Shown: piece after piece, positions 39,643 to 49,774 of the stretch
Position numbering within the stretch: the stretch's first letter is position 1
How the letters are laid out: every line of letters begins with the position of its first letter
Assembly: GCF_000236905.1 (NCBI RefSeq)
Contig: NC_016521.1
Location: 898,411-962,410, forward strand
Length of the DNA stretch: 64,000 bases
Direction of reading: 5' to 3'
DNA from: Tetrapisispora phaffii CBS 4417
Lineage: Eukaryota > Ascomycota > Saccharomycetes > Saccharomycetales > Saccharomycetaceae
The notes under the pieces: generated by a model
Told to the model about the DNA's origin: nothing
What the model saw: only the letters and a program-made list of their open reading frames with translations
Database searches by the model: none
Translations under genes and position numbers: made by a program

Positions 39643-40833
39643 ATGACAAGTGCTAGTTCAACGCTATATTTTGATATTTCTATCGATAATGTCGATATTG
39701 GTAGAATTGTTTGTGAACTATTCGAAGATAAGGCTCCAAAAGCAACCAAAAACTTTAAACATTTATGTAACGGTGATACTACGATCGAAGGGTTTAAAAA
39801 CTTAACTTTTAAAGGAAACTATTTTCACCGTATTATTAAAACTTTCATTGTTCAATGTGGTGATATTGTATATGGGTCTGACAAATTTGAAAAGAGTGAT
39901 GAAATTGGTACCGGTGGGTCTTCCATATATGCAACTGCAGAAGAGATCAAAGATGAGACAAAGGAATTGAAGTGCTATGGTAACTTTGATGATGAAAATT
40001 TAGGCGAATTCAAAGAACCATTCTTATTGGCAATGGCTAATACTGGTGAGGCAAATACAAATAGCTCCCAATTCTTCATAACTGTTGGTGTTCAACCGCA
40101 TTTAAATGGTAAGCATACAATTTTTGGTAAAGTTCTGTTTGGCAAACATGTAGTGCGCACTATTGAAAATGTGTCAATTGATAAGGATGGATTCCCAGAA
40201 CAATGTGTATTGGTAAAAGATTGTGGTATCTGGGATGAATCTATGGGTGTTCCTCTATATAATGCATGCAATGATAAAATTGGAGGTGATGTGTATGAGG
40301 AAGATCCAAATGATGATAGTAACTTTGATCACGATAACTTCGAAGAATCATACAATGCATCAAATATAATAAAAGAATCTGGTTCTTTATTGTTTAAGAA
40401 GAAAGATTTTAAAAATTCATTGTTCAAATACCAAAAATCACTAAGATATGTAAACGAATTCATGCCTGATATGGATATGGATAAAAATAATTGTTTAAAA
40501 TTCACAACATTGAAGTCAAAATTGTACTTAAATATGTCATTGAATTACTATAATTTGAAAATGTATGATGAATGTATGACATATGCAAATTATTTGCTTG
40601 ACTTGGATAATATACCTGATATAGATCAAGCAAAGGCCTATTATAGAAGAGGTAACAGTTACTTAATGAAAAAGAGATATGAAGATGCCTTAGCAAGTTA
40701 TAAGCTCTGTAAAGAGAAGAACCCTGAAGATAAAGTGATAGACCAGAAGATAGAATCAGTCAAATCACTAATTGAAGCTAATATAGAGAAAACTCGTAAA
40801 AATCTTTCAAAATTTTTTACGGATCCAAAATAA
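39643..40833 (+). CDS. CPR7: Cyclophilin-40 type peptidyl-prolyl isomerase Cpr7
   Basis: 396 residues (393 in S. cerevisiae Cpr7). An N-terminal cyclophilin domain (about 5-200) has FHRIIKTFIVQCGD and AMANTGEANTNSSQFFIT, and a C-terminal region of TPR repeats (about 250-380) includes AKAYYRRGNSYL. It binds the Hsp90 C-terminus and assists Hsp90 clients; in yeast Cpr6 and Cpr7 are the Hsp90-linked members. Next to GEA and RAV1, as on chr X. The first ATG (39643) is chosen; translation from the upstream TTG would add 21 residues. Confidence 0.92.
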   Translation: MTSASSTLYFDISIDNVDIGRIVCELFEDKAPKATKNFKHLCNGDTTIEGFKNLTFKGNYFHRIIKTFIVQCGDIVYGSDKFEKSDEIGTGGSSIYATAEEIKDETKELKCYGNFDDENLGEFKEPFLLAMANTGEANTNSSQFFITVGVQPHLNGKHTIFGKVLFGKHVVRTIENVSIDKDGFPEQCVLVKDCGIWDESMGVPLYNACNDKIGGDVYEEDPNDDSNFDHDNFEESYNASNIIKESGSLLFKKKDFKNSLFKYQKSLRYVNEFMPDMDMDKNNCLKFTTLKSKLYLNMSLNYYNLKMYDECMTYANYLLDLDNIPDIDQAKAYYRRGNSYLMKKRYEDALASYKLCKEKNPEDKVIDQKIESVKSLIEANIEKTRKNLSKFFTDPK

Positions 40834-40930
40834 ATGGGTTTGGTTTAAATGTAGCAATTACACACATATATAATGATATATATTGATATAATAATTATTA
40901 AGAAACCACAAAATATGCAGCTATAAATAA

Positions 40931-43900
40931 TTACATGAAATCATCTAAAAGGTTTTTTGGTTTAGTTGGTTTACTAGGTCCATGTGATTTACTTTCGGAG
41001 GTAACGCTAGAAGTTTTATTCGAAGCACTGAAACTATCAAGAACATTTTTAGGTTCCAAAACTTGAGTTGGGGTGACAAAATCATCCAACAGACTCTTTG
41101 GTTTTGCTATTGGGGTTGGACTTGTAAAATCATCCCGTAAACTTTTGGCCTGTGGAGCTGGGCTTGGAACTGTAAAACTATCAAGTAAATTTTTTGATTG
41201 TGGGGTTGGTTTCGAGTTTGTAAAATCATCTAACATATTCGCTATTCCAGATTCGTTTCTACTAGATTCAAAATCATCCAGCATATTCTTTGTTGCATTG
41301 GTTTGAGGCAAAGTATTTTTATATTGTTTAAAGTTAGAGCTATCATCATTAAATTTATCAAATAAACTTGGTCTCATTCTATTTGTGGTTGTAGGTTCTG
41401 ATGCCATAGTATTAATTCCAAAATTTTCTTTTTGTGAATCTTGTGTATAATGGATTTTAGGATTTTTAACAGGCATCATAAATTTCCAATTTGTTACCAA
41501 GGATAAAGCCAAAAAATCACAACCCATCCGACGATAAATATCACAAACTCTAACTATCAAATTGGCTTCAATTTTATTTTCAATTTCTTGAGCACCAATG
41601 AAATATTTAATGTTTTTCCTTCTTAATCTTTCATACATAATGATCAATGCTGGGTCTTCTACTAGGAATGATTTATTAACACATTGTACCTTTTTAACCA
41701 AATCTCTATTGTCCTCTAATTCAAAAGGAGCTGTTACCAATGCCTTTATAGCAACTTCAGATTTCCTAAGTTTCCAATAAATAAAACTAGTCATCCATCT
41801 ATCATCTTGTAATATAGCCTCCGGTAGAAATACTCTCTTTAAAAAATCACCCAAAATGGGCCCATTATCACCTTCGTACAATCTACAAACAGTGATAGCT
41901 AAATCAATATCATTAACTTGTTTATATAACACGTTCATTGCATCTGTTAACGAACCGGCTAATAGGAAGAAACATGCTGCATCCATGTAACGGTGCTTAC
42001 TCAATAAAGCAAACGCATTTTTTAATGCAGCAGTCCTCCATCTTTCTTCAGTGAAATCATGGTTCAAAAATTTGATCATTTTTTGTTGCTCTGGGTGACC
42101 AACACTTAACTTCCATAAACTGATTAGAACTTGCTTCTTCTTCAGAGCCAAATAATATATTGCACATTTACTTGGATCTCTAGTGTCACCATCGGAAAAT
42201 TCAAATTTAGCAATTTGTTCAATTTTTCTTATTAAATCATTCTCTGTGACCCAGAACGATATCTTATGGTCTTTTGCAGACTGCCATGATCCAATACGGC
42301 CATCTAATGAGGTCAATAACAATACTTTACTGTCCGAATGCAATGCCCAGGAAACATCTCTCATGGTCAATCCCCTTTGCGCAGGTTTATGTGCATGAAA
42401 TAATCTTACTCCCAATAAAAACAATAGACCATTATAGTCTAAAATATCTTTATTCTCGGATAAATCTTGAACTGCTTCTATTACGGTGATTAATGTCAAT
42501 TGTTGATGACGAGTTAAGTATGGAAGAGAAGTTTTTGTAAGCAGATCAATCAATGATTCGACAACAGATTTATTGAAAGATGGGTATGGATCTGGAAATA
42601 TTTCAATTTTATAATCTTTATCTGATTTTACCAAAAACTTTTCCCTTTCTACGTTTAAATCTGATGGAAGAGATGAAATATCATACTCATTTAAGTTAAT
42701 CTTTCGTACTTCTAAAAATAATCTTAAGACTAATTCTTTAACCAGATTTAGTTTATTACAGTATAAAGATTGAATCAAAAATTGAGGGTGATAAACTGGT
42801 AAAGGACCATTTAAAACACTATTCAAGTGTAAAATATCATTAGATAATATTTTTCTGGAGCCAATTGAACGTGATACAAATTCATCAGACAAATCTAGAG
42901 ACTTATCTTTTATGTATAATTGATTACCTGATGCAACGACAAACGTGGCATCATTTAACCAAATAGAATCACCTATATCATGCGCAGTATGTTCTGTTAT
43001 GTCGATCTTTTCAACGGGGAGATAACTCGGAATATTGTTGGTATAATCATATCTAACTTGTGTATATAGTAAAACAAAACCAGTAAATCCAATAGAAACA
43101 ATGCTTTGACCATATTCGTTACTAGTCCAATCAATATCTTCTATGTCATCCTCAAACTCTTCTTCATATTCAAGAACTCCTCTATTTAAGTCCCATAAAG
43201 AAAAACGTTTGCCACTAGAGTCCATAACACCCAGCTTTCCAGTCGAAGATCCTCTAACTTGTTTCGCATTTTGTATGCCTGTGTTAATTTCGTTTGATTT
43301 TATCCATGTTATCTTTTTAAATGAAGAGTTCACATTTGCCTTGTAAATTCTTGTGACACCAGAGTCGGATATTAGAGAAAGCAGAGGTCTGTCACTGACA
43401 AATTTAGAATGTACTGGATCAATAATAGATATGTCCTGAACGGTAATGTCTGATACAGCTAAGGAGTCAGATGATACTTCAATGATTTTCCCTTCACTGG
43501 ACACCTCAAATGAACGTGTTTTACCATTGTCATATATAATAGCAATGTAATGACGGTTATGATTGTGTTTTGGTTCCGGTGTATTAAACATTGTCGCTAT
43601 GTGTCCAAATTCCTCATCAGTTTCAGATAAATTGAATTCGGCAATTATTGCAGCCTTTTTTTCTTCCCTATTGATATATGTATTTGGACAATTCCATGCC
43701 TGGACTTTTTGATTTTCCAATAGAAGTATAACTAAATTTCCCTTCTCATGAACAACTGCGTGAACTATAGGAACTTCAGTTGATATGATGTTCTTTAGCC
43801 ACAGTGTTGAACCATTAGAAATTTTGAGGGGACACCATACACAATTTTCAGAAAATCTAGAGATTGTTAACATTGCCTCACCATCACTGCTTCTAATCAA

Positions 43901-45160
43901 TCTTTGAATCGACTTATTGTGTCCTGTAAACATATAATTATTGTGAACAATTTCATTTGAACTATCTTTAACTAACGAATCAACATCAACATTACAGTGT
44001 TGTACAAAACCACCCAAATCATGTATTACAATCGACAGCATTCCTTTAGTATCTTCAGAAATATAAGCTTGTGCATCTGAAAAGTACACAAATTTTGGTT
44101 CAGTTATAAGAAACGATTTCGATAATGGTTTATTGAATAGGATCTTTTTACTCATTGGCTTTGGTGGATTTAGAGATAAATTTTCCAATGAGATTACTTC
44201 ACAATTACCATTATACGATACAATAAATAAAAGATCAGGTATACCAACTATATTATGCTTTTCAAAAATATCTTCTTTCAGAATTTTAGATAACGTTGTG
44301 CTATCTGCAATGAAAACAAAACGTTGTTCATCTTTTAATTGAATGGTACCCCAATTTTGAACAGTTTTTTCCGAATTAATATCATGACATGACCATACTT
44401 GTAATTTCTTATCTGTTGATAAAGTATATAATGTTTGAGTTAAACTTGGATCTTCAAAACTACTAATATTGCTGCGTCCTCCTATGCTTTTAAAAGAGCC
44501 GTTTCTACTTATACTAGACCCATTATCCTTTGAATGACTCTTGTCTGCATCTAGTTGTTTCCACTTTAAAAATGTGACAAAATCTGTATGTGGCAGTAGC
44601 GTTAAATGAAATAATACTTGTTCACCACTAATAGTATTTTTTCTCCAAAATTTTACAGTCTTATCAAACTTTCCTACACTTGCTACAAACTGTGAATCAT
44701 CTGAGATAGTGCAGATATATACTGGCTTCGGTTGCCTTTTATTCCATAATAGCACTGGCTTATAAATACCAAACTCATCATTAATTTTCCAAAAAGAAAG
44801 ATAGTTCGATCCAACAATAATTTCTTCTTGAGAGCCCCACTTAATGCAGTTAACATCTGATTCATCATGCATAATTTCACAACATAAAACCCATTTTGGA
44901 TTTCTCATTACCTGATGAATAGGTTTATAAATATTAACCTTGTTAGCATAAGCAAGAGCGATGAACCCATTTCTGCTGTTAATATCGACTGCAACACAAT
45001 CGGAATTTATATATATAGTTTGCAATCTTGTATATGCATTCGATAATAAAATTAAATTGTTACCAGAACAATATGCTAAAATAACATGATTCTGCCATGT
45101 AGCCTGACATGTTGTTTGAATAGTTTCGTTTGGTCGACCAGGTAAGAAATTTAAGGACAT
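40931..45160 (-). CDS. RAV1: RAVE complex subunit Rav1
   Basis: 1409 residues (1357 in S. cerevisiae). An N-terminal half of WD40/beta-propeller repeats (for example FVASVGKFDKTVKFWRK) is followed by the conserved Rav1p C-terminal alpha-helical region (about 800-1240). Rav1 with Rav2 and Skp1 forms RAVE, which reassembles V1 with V0 sectors of the vacuolar ATPase when glucose returns. The C-terminal 119 residues carry seven [NS]xLDDF-type motifs listed separately. Synteny with CPR7 and PET191 is exact. Confidence 0.96.
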   Translation of the reverse strand: MSLNFLPGRPNETIQTTCQATWQNHVILAYCSGNNLILLSNAYTRLQTIYINSDCVAVDINSRNGFIALAYANKVNIYKPIHQVMRNPKWVLCCEIMHDESDVNCIKWGSQEEIIVGSNYLSFWKINDEFGIYKPVLLWNKRQPKPVYICTISDDSQFVASVGKFDKTVKFWRKNTISGEQVLFHLTLLPHTDFVTFLKWKQLDADKSHSKDNGSSISRNGSFKSIGGRSNISSFEDPSLTQTLYTLSTDKKLQVWSCHDINSEKTVQNWGTIQLKDEQRFVFIADSTTLSKILKEDIFEKHNIVGIPDLLFIVSYNGNCEVISLENLSLNPPKPMSKKILFNKPLSKSFLITEPKFVYFSDAQAYISEDTKGMLSIVIHDLGGFVQHCNVDVDSLVKDSSNEIVHNNYMFTGHNKSIQRLIRSSDGEAMLTISRFSENCVWCPLKISNGSTLWLKNIISTEVPIVHAVVHEKGNLVILLLENQKVQAWNCPNTYINREEKKAAIIAEFNLSETDEEFGHIATMFNTPEPKHNHNRHYIAIIYDNGKTRSFEVSSEGKIIEVSSDSLAVSDITVQDISIIDPVHSKFVSDRPLLSLISDSGVTRIYKANVNSSFKKITWIKSNEINTGIQNAKQVRGSSTGKLGVMDSSGKRFSLWDLNRGVLEYEEEFEDDIEDIDWTSNEYGQSIVSIGFTGFVLLYTQVRYDYTNNIPSYLPVEKIDITEHTAHDIGDSIWLNDATFVVASGNQLYIKDKSLDLSDEFVSRSIGSRKILSNDILHLNSVLNGPLPVYHPQFLIQSLYCNKLNLVKELVLRLFLEVRKINLNEYDISSLPSDLNVEREKFLVKSDKDYKIEIFPDPYPSFNKSVVESLIDLLTKTSLPYLTRHQQLTLITVIEAVQDLSENKDILDYNGLLFLLGVRLFHAHKPAQRGLTMRDVSWALHSDSKVLLLTSLDGRIGSWQSAKDHKISFWVTENDLIRKIEQIAKFEFSDGDTRDPSKCAIYYLALKKKQVLISLWKLSVGHPEQQKMIKFLNHDFTEERWRTAALKNAFALLSKHRYMDAACFFLLAGSLTDAMNVLYKQVNDIDLAITVCRLYEGDNGPILGDFLKRVFLPEAILQDDRWMTSFIYWKLRKSEVAIKALVTAPFELEDNRDLVKKVQCVNKSFLVEDPALIIMYERLRRKNIKYFIGAQEIENKIEANLIVRVCDIYRRMGCDFLALSLVTNWKFMMPVKNPKIHYTQDSQKENFGINTMASEPTTTNRMRPSLFDKFNDDSSNFKQYKNTLPQTNATKNMLDDFESSRNESGIANMLDDFTNSKPTPQSKNLLDSFTVPSPAPQAKSLRDDFTSPTPIAKPKSLLDDFVTPTQVLEPKNVLDSFSASNKTSSVTSESKSHGPSKPTKPKNLLDDFM
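40934..41290 (-). repeat. 16-residue period repeat with LLDDF motif, Rav1 C-terminus
   Basis: Seven motifs (NMLDDF, NMLDDF, NLLDSF, SLRDDF, SLLDDF, NVLDSF, NLLDDF). The first six are spaced by exactly 16 residues (48 bp) and the seventh by 31. The last is the protein's C-terminus, NLLDDFM. Linkers are Pro/Ser/Thr-rich. Confidence 0.9.
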
Positions 45161-45565
45161 CTCTCCCTTATATTTTCAAATGGTTTGAAGTCTAACTAGA
45201 AAACCTATAGTAACGTAACGGTCTGGACCTCTTGGCTATCCAATTGGAAAGATAATTGAATCTTAAACTGTCTAATCTCTGTTAGTTTCTCATCTCATTC
45301 TTTTTTATTTTAAAACAATATCAACTTTTTTACCTGAAATAATCACATTTTTCAATTTATTGAAAAGTCGTACTGGAAGGCATTTGATAAAAGTTAAGAA
45401 CTATGATCTATATAACAAGGTAACAATGTATATATCTCTCAGAACCCATTTATTGGGGCTAGGTATTAAATCAACAGTCAAGTGAAGTATTTTTTATTAG
45501 ATCGACTTATTTCTATTAGCTGTTAGCAACTAGAAAACTTACTTAAAGGAATAATTTTTTGAAAA
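45161..45565. other. Divergent promoter region RAV1/PET191
   Basis: AT-rich; nothing beyond promoter-like sequence is recognised. Confidence 0.45.
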
Positions 45566-45892
45566 ATGGGTGCTAGTTGTCATGACCAAAAAAGAGCAGT
45601 TGCCATCTGCTTGCAAAGGTCACCATGTGTGATGATTCAAAGAAATACCCCACAGAAATGTATCGAAGATCCAGCTCTTTCTAAGGACCTTCCTGAACTA
45701 TGCTTAGCACAAATGAAAGCTTTCTTGGATTGTAAACGAGGTATGGTAGATATGACTAAGAGGTTTACTGGTAACGCAACTTTATCTACTGGTAAATATG
45801 ACGAACAATATGATAAGCTATGTAAAGGGGATTTTGATCCAAGAGATGAACTACATAAATTGGAACTATTGAATAGCCAACGCAAGGAATAG
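45566..45892 (+). CDS. PET191: Cytochrome c oxidase assembly protein Pet191
   Basis: 108 residues, the same length as S. cerevisiae Pet191. Twin CX9C-type cysteine pattern: conserved Cys in MGASCHDQKRAVAICLQRSPCVM and later in ELCLAQMKAFLDCKRG. Such proteins are imported into the mitochondrial intermembrane space by Mia40. Pet191 is needed for complex IV assembly. Lies between RAV1 and RAD26 as on chr X. Confidence 0.96.
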   Translation: MGASCHDQKRAVAICLQRSPCVMIQRNTPQKCIEDPALSKDLPELCLAQMKAFLDCKRGMVDMTKRFTGNATLSTGKYDEQYDKLCKGDFDPRDELHKLELLNSQRKE

Positions 45893-46322
45893 ATATCAAC
45901 ACAAATAGATACTATTTCATAATTTTCACTGTAAATAAAAAGTTACAAACACTTAATATATGTTATAATTTGAAACAACCACTGGTGTATAGATATAGTA
46001 GGATTACTAAATATTTATAAATAGACAAGATACAGGCAATAGTATATTTAGTCTTAAACTATTCTTTTATATTCATTTTTTGATACATTACTAGCAATAA
46101 GGGAAAAGTAGATAAATTAACAAGGCATTGAAAAATTAAAGTCATGATAAAAGTGTATTGCTGCCATTATACTGATATGCAATTAATATTTCAAATTTAT
46201 AAGTACACCATAAAGGACGCTGAAATCAAGGTATCTACGATTGTTTGAATAGTGTTGTTATTGCTATTGACTATATTCCCATAAAATATCGACAAGACAT
46301 TTCAACTTATGATTTTGCAAAT
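45893..46322. other. Intergenic PET191-RAD26
   Basis: AT-rich PET191 3' flank and RAD26 promoter. The RAD26 frame is open back to a TTG at 46245, but homology begins at the ATG at 46323. Confidence 0.5.
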
Positions 46323-49300
46323 ATGGATGAGGCTGAACTAAAACTGAAGCTTGGAGTCAATGTACTATCACAAAGCTCATTAGAACAGAAGATAGAAAAT
46401 GATGCAACGAGTTTAGTAAATAGACAACTTCTTGAGAATGAGGAAAATCGTTTAGAGAGAGCTCAAAATGCTCTGACTTTAGTATTAAAGAAAAAAGTTA
46501 CATTGGAAAGGAAAATTAATAATGCATCAAGAATATCAGTTAGAAACAACTTACAAGATCAGCTAACCAAGTTAATGAAAACTGAATTTATTGCGGCTCA
46601 AAAAGATATCAGGGAAATTAAAGAAAGGCTACATGACATAAAGACGAATAATGATAAAAGTAATATATCACATCATAAAAAATCTGATAGATTGGAAAAT
46701 GAAAGTGAAAAGGAATATTTAATAAGAACTGGTCAACTTACAGCATTTGGAACTAGAGTCACATTTCAAATTGAAGATGAAGATAGTTTGTCATTTACAG
46801 AAAACAGTCATGAGAATCAACGCAGTTTTATGTTAGCAAATGAACAAATGATCGAAAATTTAACGGATGAATCTGATCTGGATAGAGAAATAAATAATAA
46901 CATAAAAGATGAGTTGGATAGTGAATATAAAGATGATTCTGATGATAGTTTTATTTCTGATGAAGGAAATGATGACGAAAAAACTATTGATGAGGCTTCA
47001 TCTACACCTGTAAAATATAGCCCTGGAGAAGTTAGAGATGATGGAGATGAGTTGAATTATCAAAAGAGACTTCGAAGTTGGGTTAAGCAACGTTCTAAAA
47101 ATCGAATAGATGACAAAAACAAAGATATTAACGAATGGTTAAAACCTCATCCGGATATCCCAGATGCCAAGTTGAATGATAATTTTAAAATTCCTGGTGA
47201 AATATTTTCTTTGTTATTTAATTATCAAAAAACCTGTATTCAATGGTTATATGAATTGAATAAACAAAATTGTGGAGGTATATTAGGTGACGAAATGGGA
47301 TTGGGTAAAACCATTCAAATAATAGCATACCTGGCATCTTTGCATCACTCAGATAGGCTAAATGGCCCTGTTCTTATAGTATGCCCCGCAACTGTAATGA
47401 AACAATGGTGTAATGAATTTCATCATTGGTGGCCCCCACTTCGAACTGTAATTATTCACCAAATAGGTGCTGGTATGTCCAGAAACAGGAAAGAGGAGGA
47501 TATGAGTGATTCTGAATTGGAACAATTTATAATGAATTCCAATCCCGATGAATATTCGTACGAGGATATGAAAGATCATTCATCCAGAACAAAATCCCAA
47601 ATCAAACTTAAATCTAATATTGTAAATTTAATAGATAAAGTAATAAAAGATGGACACATACTGATAACCACTTATGTAGGTTTAAGAGTGCATTCGGATA
47701 AACTGCTAGACGTCAATTGGTCTAATGTGATATTAGATGAAGGCCATAAAATAAGAAACCCTAATTCAGAAATTGCTCTAACTTGTAAGAAGCTAAGAAC
47801 TCCAAACAGAATCATATTATCTGGTACGCCAATTCAAAACAATTTAAATGAATTATGGTCACTTTTTGATTTTATTTACCCTGGTAAACTAGGAACGTTA
47901 CCAGTATTTCAACAGCAATTCGTAATTCCAATAAATATGGGAGGTTATGCTAATGCCACTAATGTTCAAGTTCAAGCAGGATATAAATGTGCAACCGCAT
48001 TACGAGATATGATATCTCCTTATTTATTACGAAGAGTCAAGGCTGATGTTGCCAAAGATCTTCCAACAAAAAAAGAAATGGTGTTATTCTGCAAATTAAC
48101 GATGTACCAGCGAAGCAAGTATTTGGAATTCTTGAATTCAAAAGAATTAGAACAAATACAAAAAGGAAAACGGCAAGTTTTATTTGGTATCGATATTCTA
48201 AGAAAAATCTGTAATCATCCTGATTTATTGGAAAGAGATAACAAACGATTGGAAAAATCCTATGGTGATGCGAAAAGATCAGGTAAAATGCAAGTTGTGA
48301 AACAGTTATTATTATTATGGAAAAAACAGGGACACAAGGCTTTAATTTTTACTCAGACAAAGCAAATGCTTGAAATTTTGGAAGAATTTATATCTTTCAA
48401 AGATGATGCTTTAAATAATATCAAATTTTTAAGGATGGATGGTTCAACAAATATTTCACAGAGACAATCCCTTGTTGATCAATTTAATAATGAAGATTTT
48501 GATTTATTTTTACTTACCACAAGAGTAGGTGGCCTCGGCATTAACTTAACGGGTGCCAATAGGATTATTATTTTTGATCCAGATTGGAATCCATCTACGG
48601 ATATGCAGGCTCGTGAACGTGCATGGAGAATTGGACAGAAACGAGAAGTTTCAATTTATAGATTAATGGTAACAGGAACTATTGAAGAAAAAATTTACCA
48701 CAGGCAAATTTTTAAACAATTTATAGCAAATAAGATATTAAGCGACCCAAAACAAAAAAGGTTTTTTAAGATGAATGAGCTTCATAATTTATTTACTTTA
48801 GGTGATGAAAATGGACACGCAACAGAGGAATTAGAACAAGAAGTGCAAAAGCATACAAAAGACCTTCAAGATTCAGTCACTAAAGAAAGTGACGATTTTG
48901 AACAGGTAGTAAGCTTAAATGGTGTTTCAAAATTGGAAAGTTTCTATAGTGGAAAGGTACAAGAGAAACACAAAACAGAAGATGATCATCTAATGGAAGG
49001 CCTTTTAGGCAAAGGTTCTTTAGAATCTGTTCAATCTCAAAAATATCTTGAAGAATCTCATTCTAGAGCTTCATCCAAAATAGTTGAAAGAGAGGCTAAC
49101 AAGATTGCAGAGCAAGCGTTAAATGCTTTAAAGAAGTCCCGAAAAGTTACCAAAAAATATGATATCGGTACTCCAACCTGGACCGGTAAATTTGGACAAG
49201 CTGGGAAAATTAGTAAAGGAAAGAAAATCAAAAAAAATGCTGGGTCAGCTAGTATAATTGCAAATATCAGAAAAGCTAAAAGTGAATCAAAAAATTTTAT

Positions 49301-49532
49301 CAAACCAGAAGAAGATAATCAAGTTTTGACAGAGAATGAATCCATTTTGTTAAGAATCAGGGAGTATTTATTTCATAAAGATGGGAACTTTGCATCATCT
49401 AGTGATATAATTAATAATATTGGTGTTAAACTAACAGATCAAGACGAGGTTATAAAGGTAAGGGCTCTTCTTCGTTCAATTGCCACGTTTGACAAGGAAA
49501 AGAGAGGCTGGACTTTAAATTATGATTTTTAA
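46323..49532 (+). CDS. RAD26: Transcription-coupled repair Swi2/Snf2 ATPase Rad26 (CSB)
   Basis: 1069 residues (1085 in S. cerevisiae). The N-terminus has the conserved LGVNVLSQSSLEQKI and a coiled coil, then an acidic stretch. The Snf2 ATPase core has GDEMGLGKT (about 321), DEGHKIRN (about 471), LSGTPIQNNL and the C-lobe GGLGINLTGANRI with QARERAWRIGQKR. Rad26 binds stalled RNA polymerase II and promotes transcription-coupled repair and bypass. The C-terminus (LLRIREYLFHKDG) contains the conserved ubiquitin-binding/CSB-like region. PET191 and HUL4 flank it on chr X as well, apart from the DUF2235 gene. Confidence 0.97.
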   Translation: MDEAELKLKLGVNVLSQSSLEQKIENDATSLVNRQLLENEENRLERAQNALTLVLKKKVTLERKINNASRISVRNNLQDQLTKLMKTEFIAAQKDIREIKERLHDIKTNNDKSNISHHKKSDRLENESEKEYLIRTGQLTAFGTRVTFQIEDEDSLSFTENSHENQRSFMLANEQMIENLTDESDLDREINNNIKDELDSEYKDDSDDSFISDEGNDDEKTIDEASSTPVKYSPGEVRDDGDELNYQKRLRSWVKQRSKNRIDDKNKDINEWLKPHPDIPDAKLNDNFKIPGEIFSLLFNYQKTCIQWLYELNKQNCGGILGDEMGLGKTIQIIAYLASLHHSDRLNGPVLIVCPATVMKQWCNEFHHWWPPLRTVIIHQIGAGMSRNRKEEDMSDSELEQFIMNSNPDEYSYEDMKDHSSRTKSQIKLKSNIVNLIDKVIKDGHILITTYVGLRVHSDKLLDVNWSNVILDEGHKIRNPNSEIALTCKKLRTPNRIILSGTPIQNNLNELWSLFDFIYPGKLGTLPVFQQQFVIPINMGGYANATNVQVQAGYKCATALRDMISPYLLRRVKADVAKDLPTKKEMVLFCKLTMYQRSKYLEFLNSKELEQIQKGKRQVLFGIDILRKICNHPDLLERDNKRLEKSYGDAKRSGKMQVVKQLLLLWKKQGHKALIFTQTKQMLEILEEFISFKDDALNNIKFLRMDGSTNISQRQSLVDQFNNEDFDLFLLTTRVGGLGINLTGANRIIIFDPDWNPSTDMQARERAWRIGQKREVSIYRLMVTGTIEEKIYHRQIFKQFIANKILSDPKQKRFFKMNELHNLFTLGDENGHATEELEQEVQKHTKDLQDSVTKESDDFEQVVSLNGVSKLESFYSGKVQEKHKTEDDHLMEGLLGKGSLESVQSQKYLEESHSRASSKIVEREANKIAEQALNALKKSRKVTKKYDIGTPTWTGKFGQAGKISKGKKIKKNAGSASIIANIRKAKSESKNFIKPEEDNQVLTENESILLRIREYLFHKDGNFASSSDIINNIGVKLTDQDEVIKVRALLRSIATFDKEKRGWTLNYDF

Positions 49533-49774
49533 GTTTTGTAGAAATTCTTTCCATTTTTTTTTATAGTAAATGGTTTAACAAGACAAGCTTCTTGAATCCA
49601 AAATTTTAGCGCACCATTAAAAATTTCGGCGTCACAAAAGATAAATTTAAGTCATAAATTTAAAAAGTTGAAGTTTTATATTTTGTATAATTATTGGATG
49701 TATAAATTGTTATCATCAAAATTGTGTTTTAGAATGTTTCCCAGCAGATGATATAACTGATGTTTTAGTTACCA

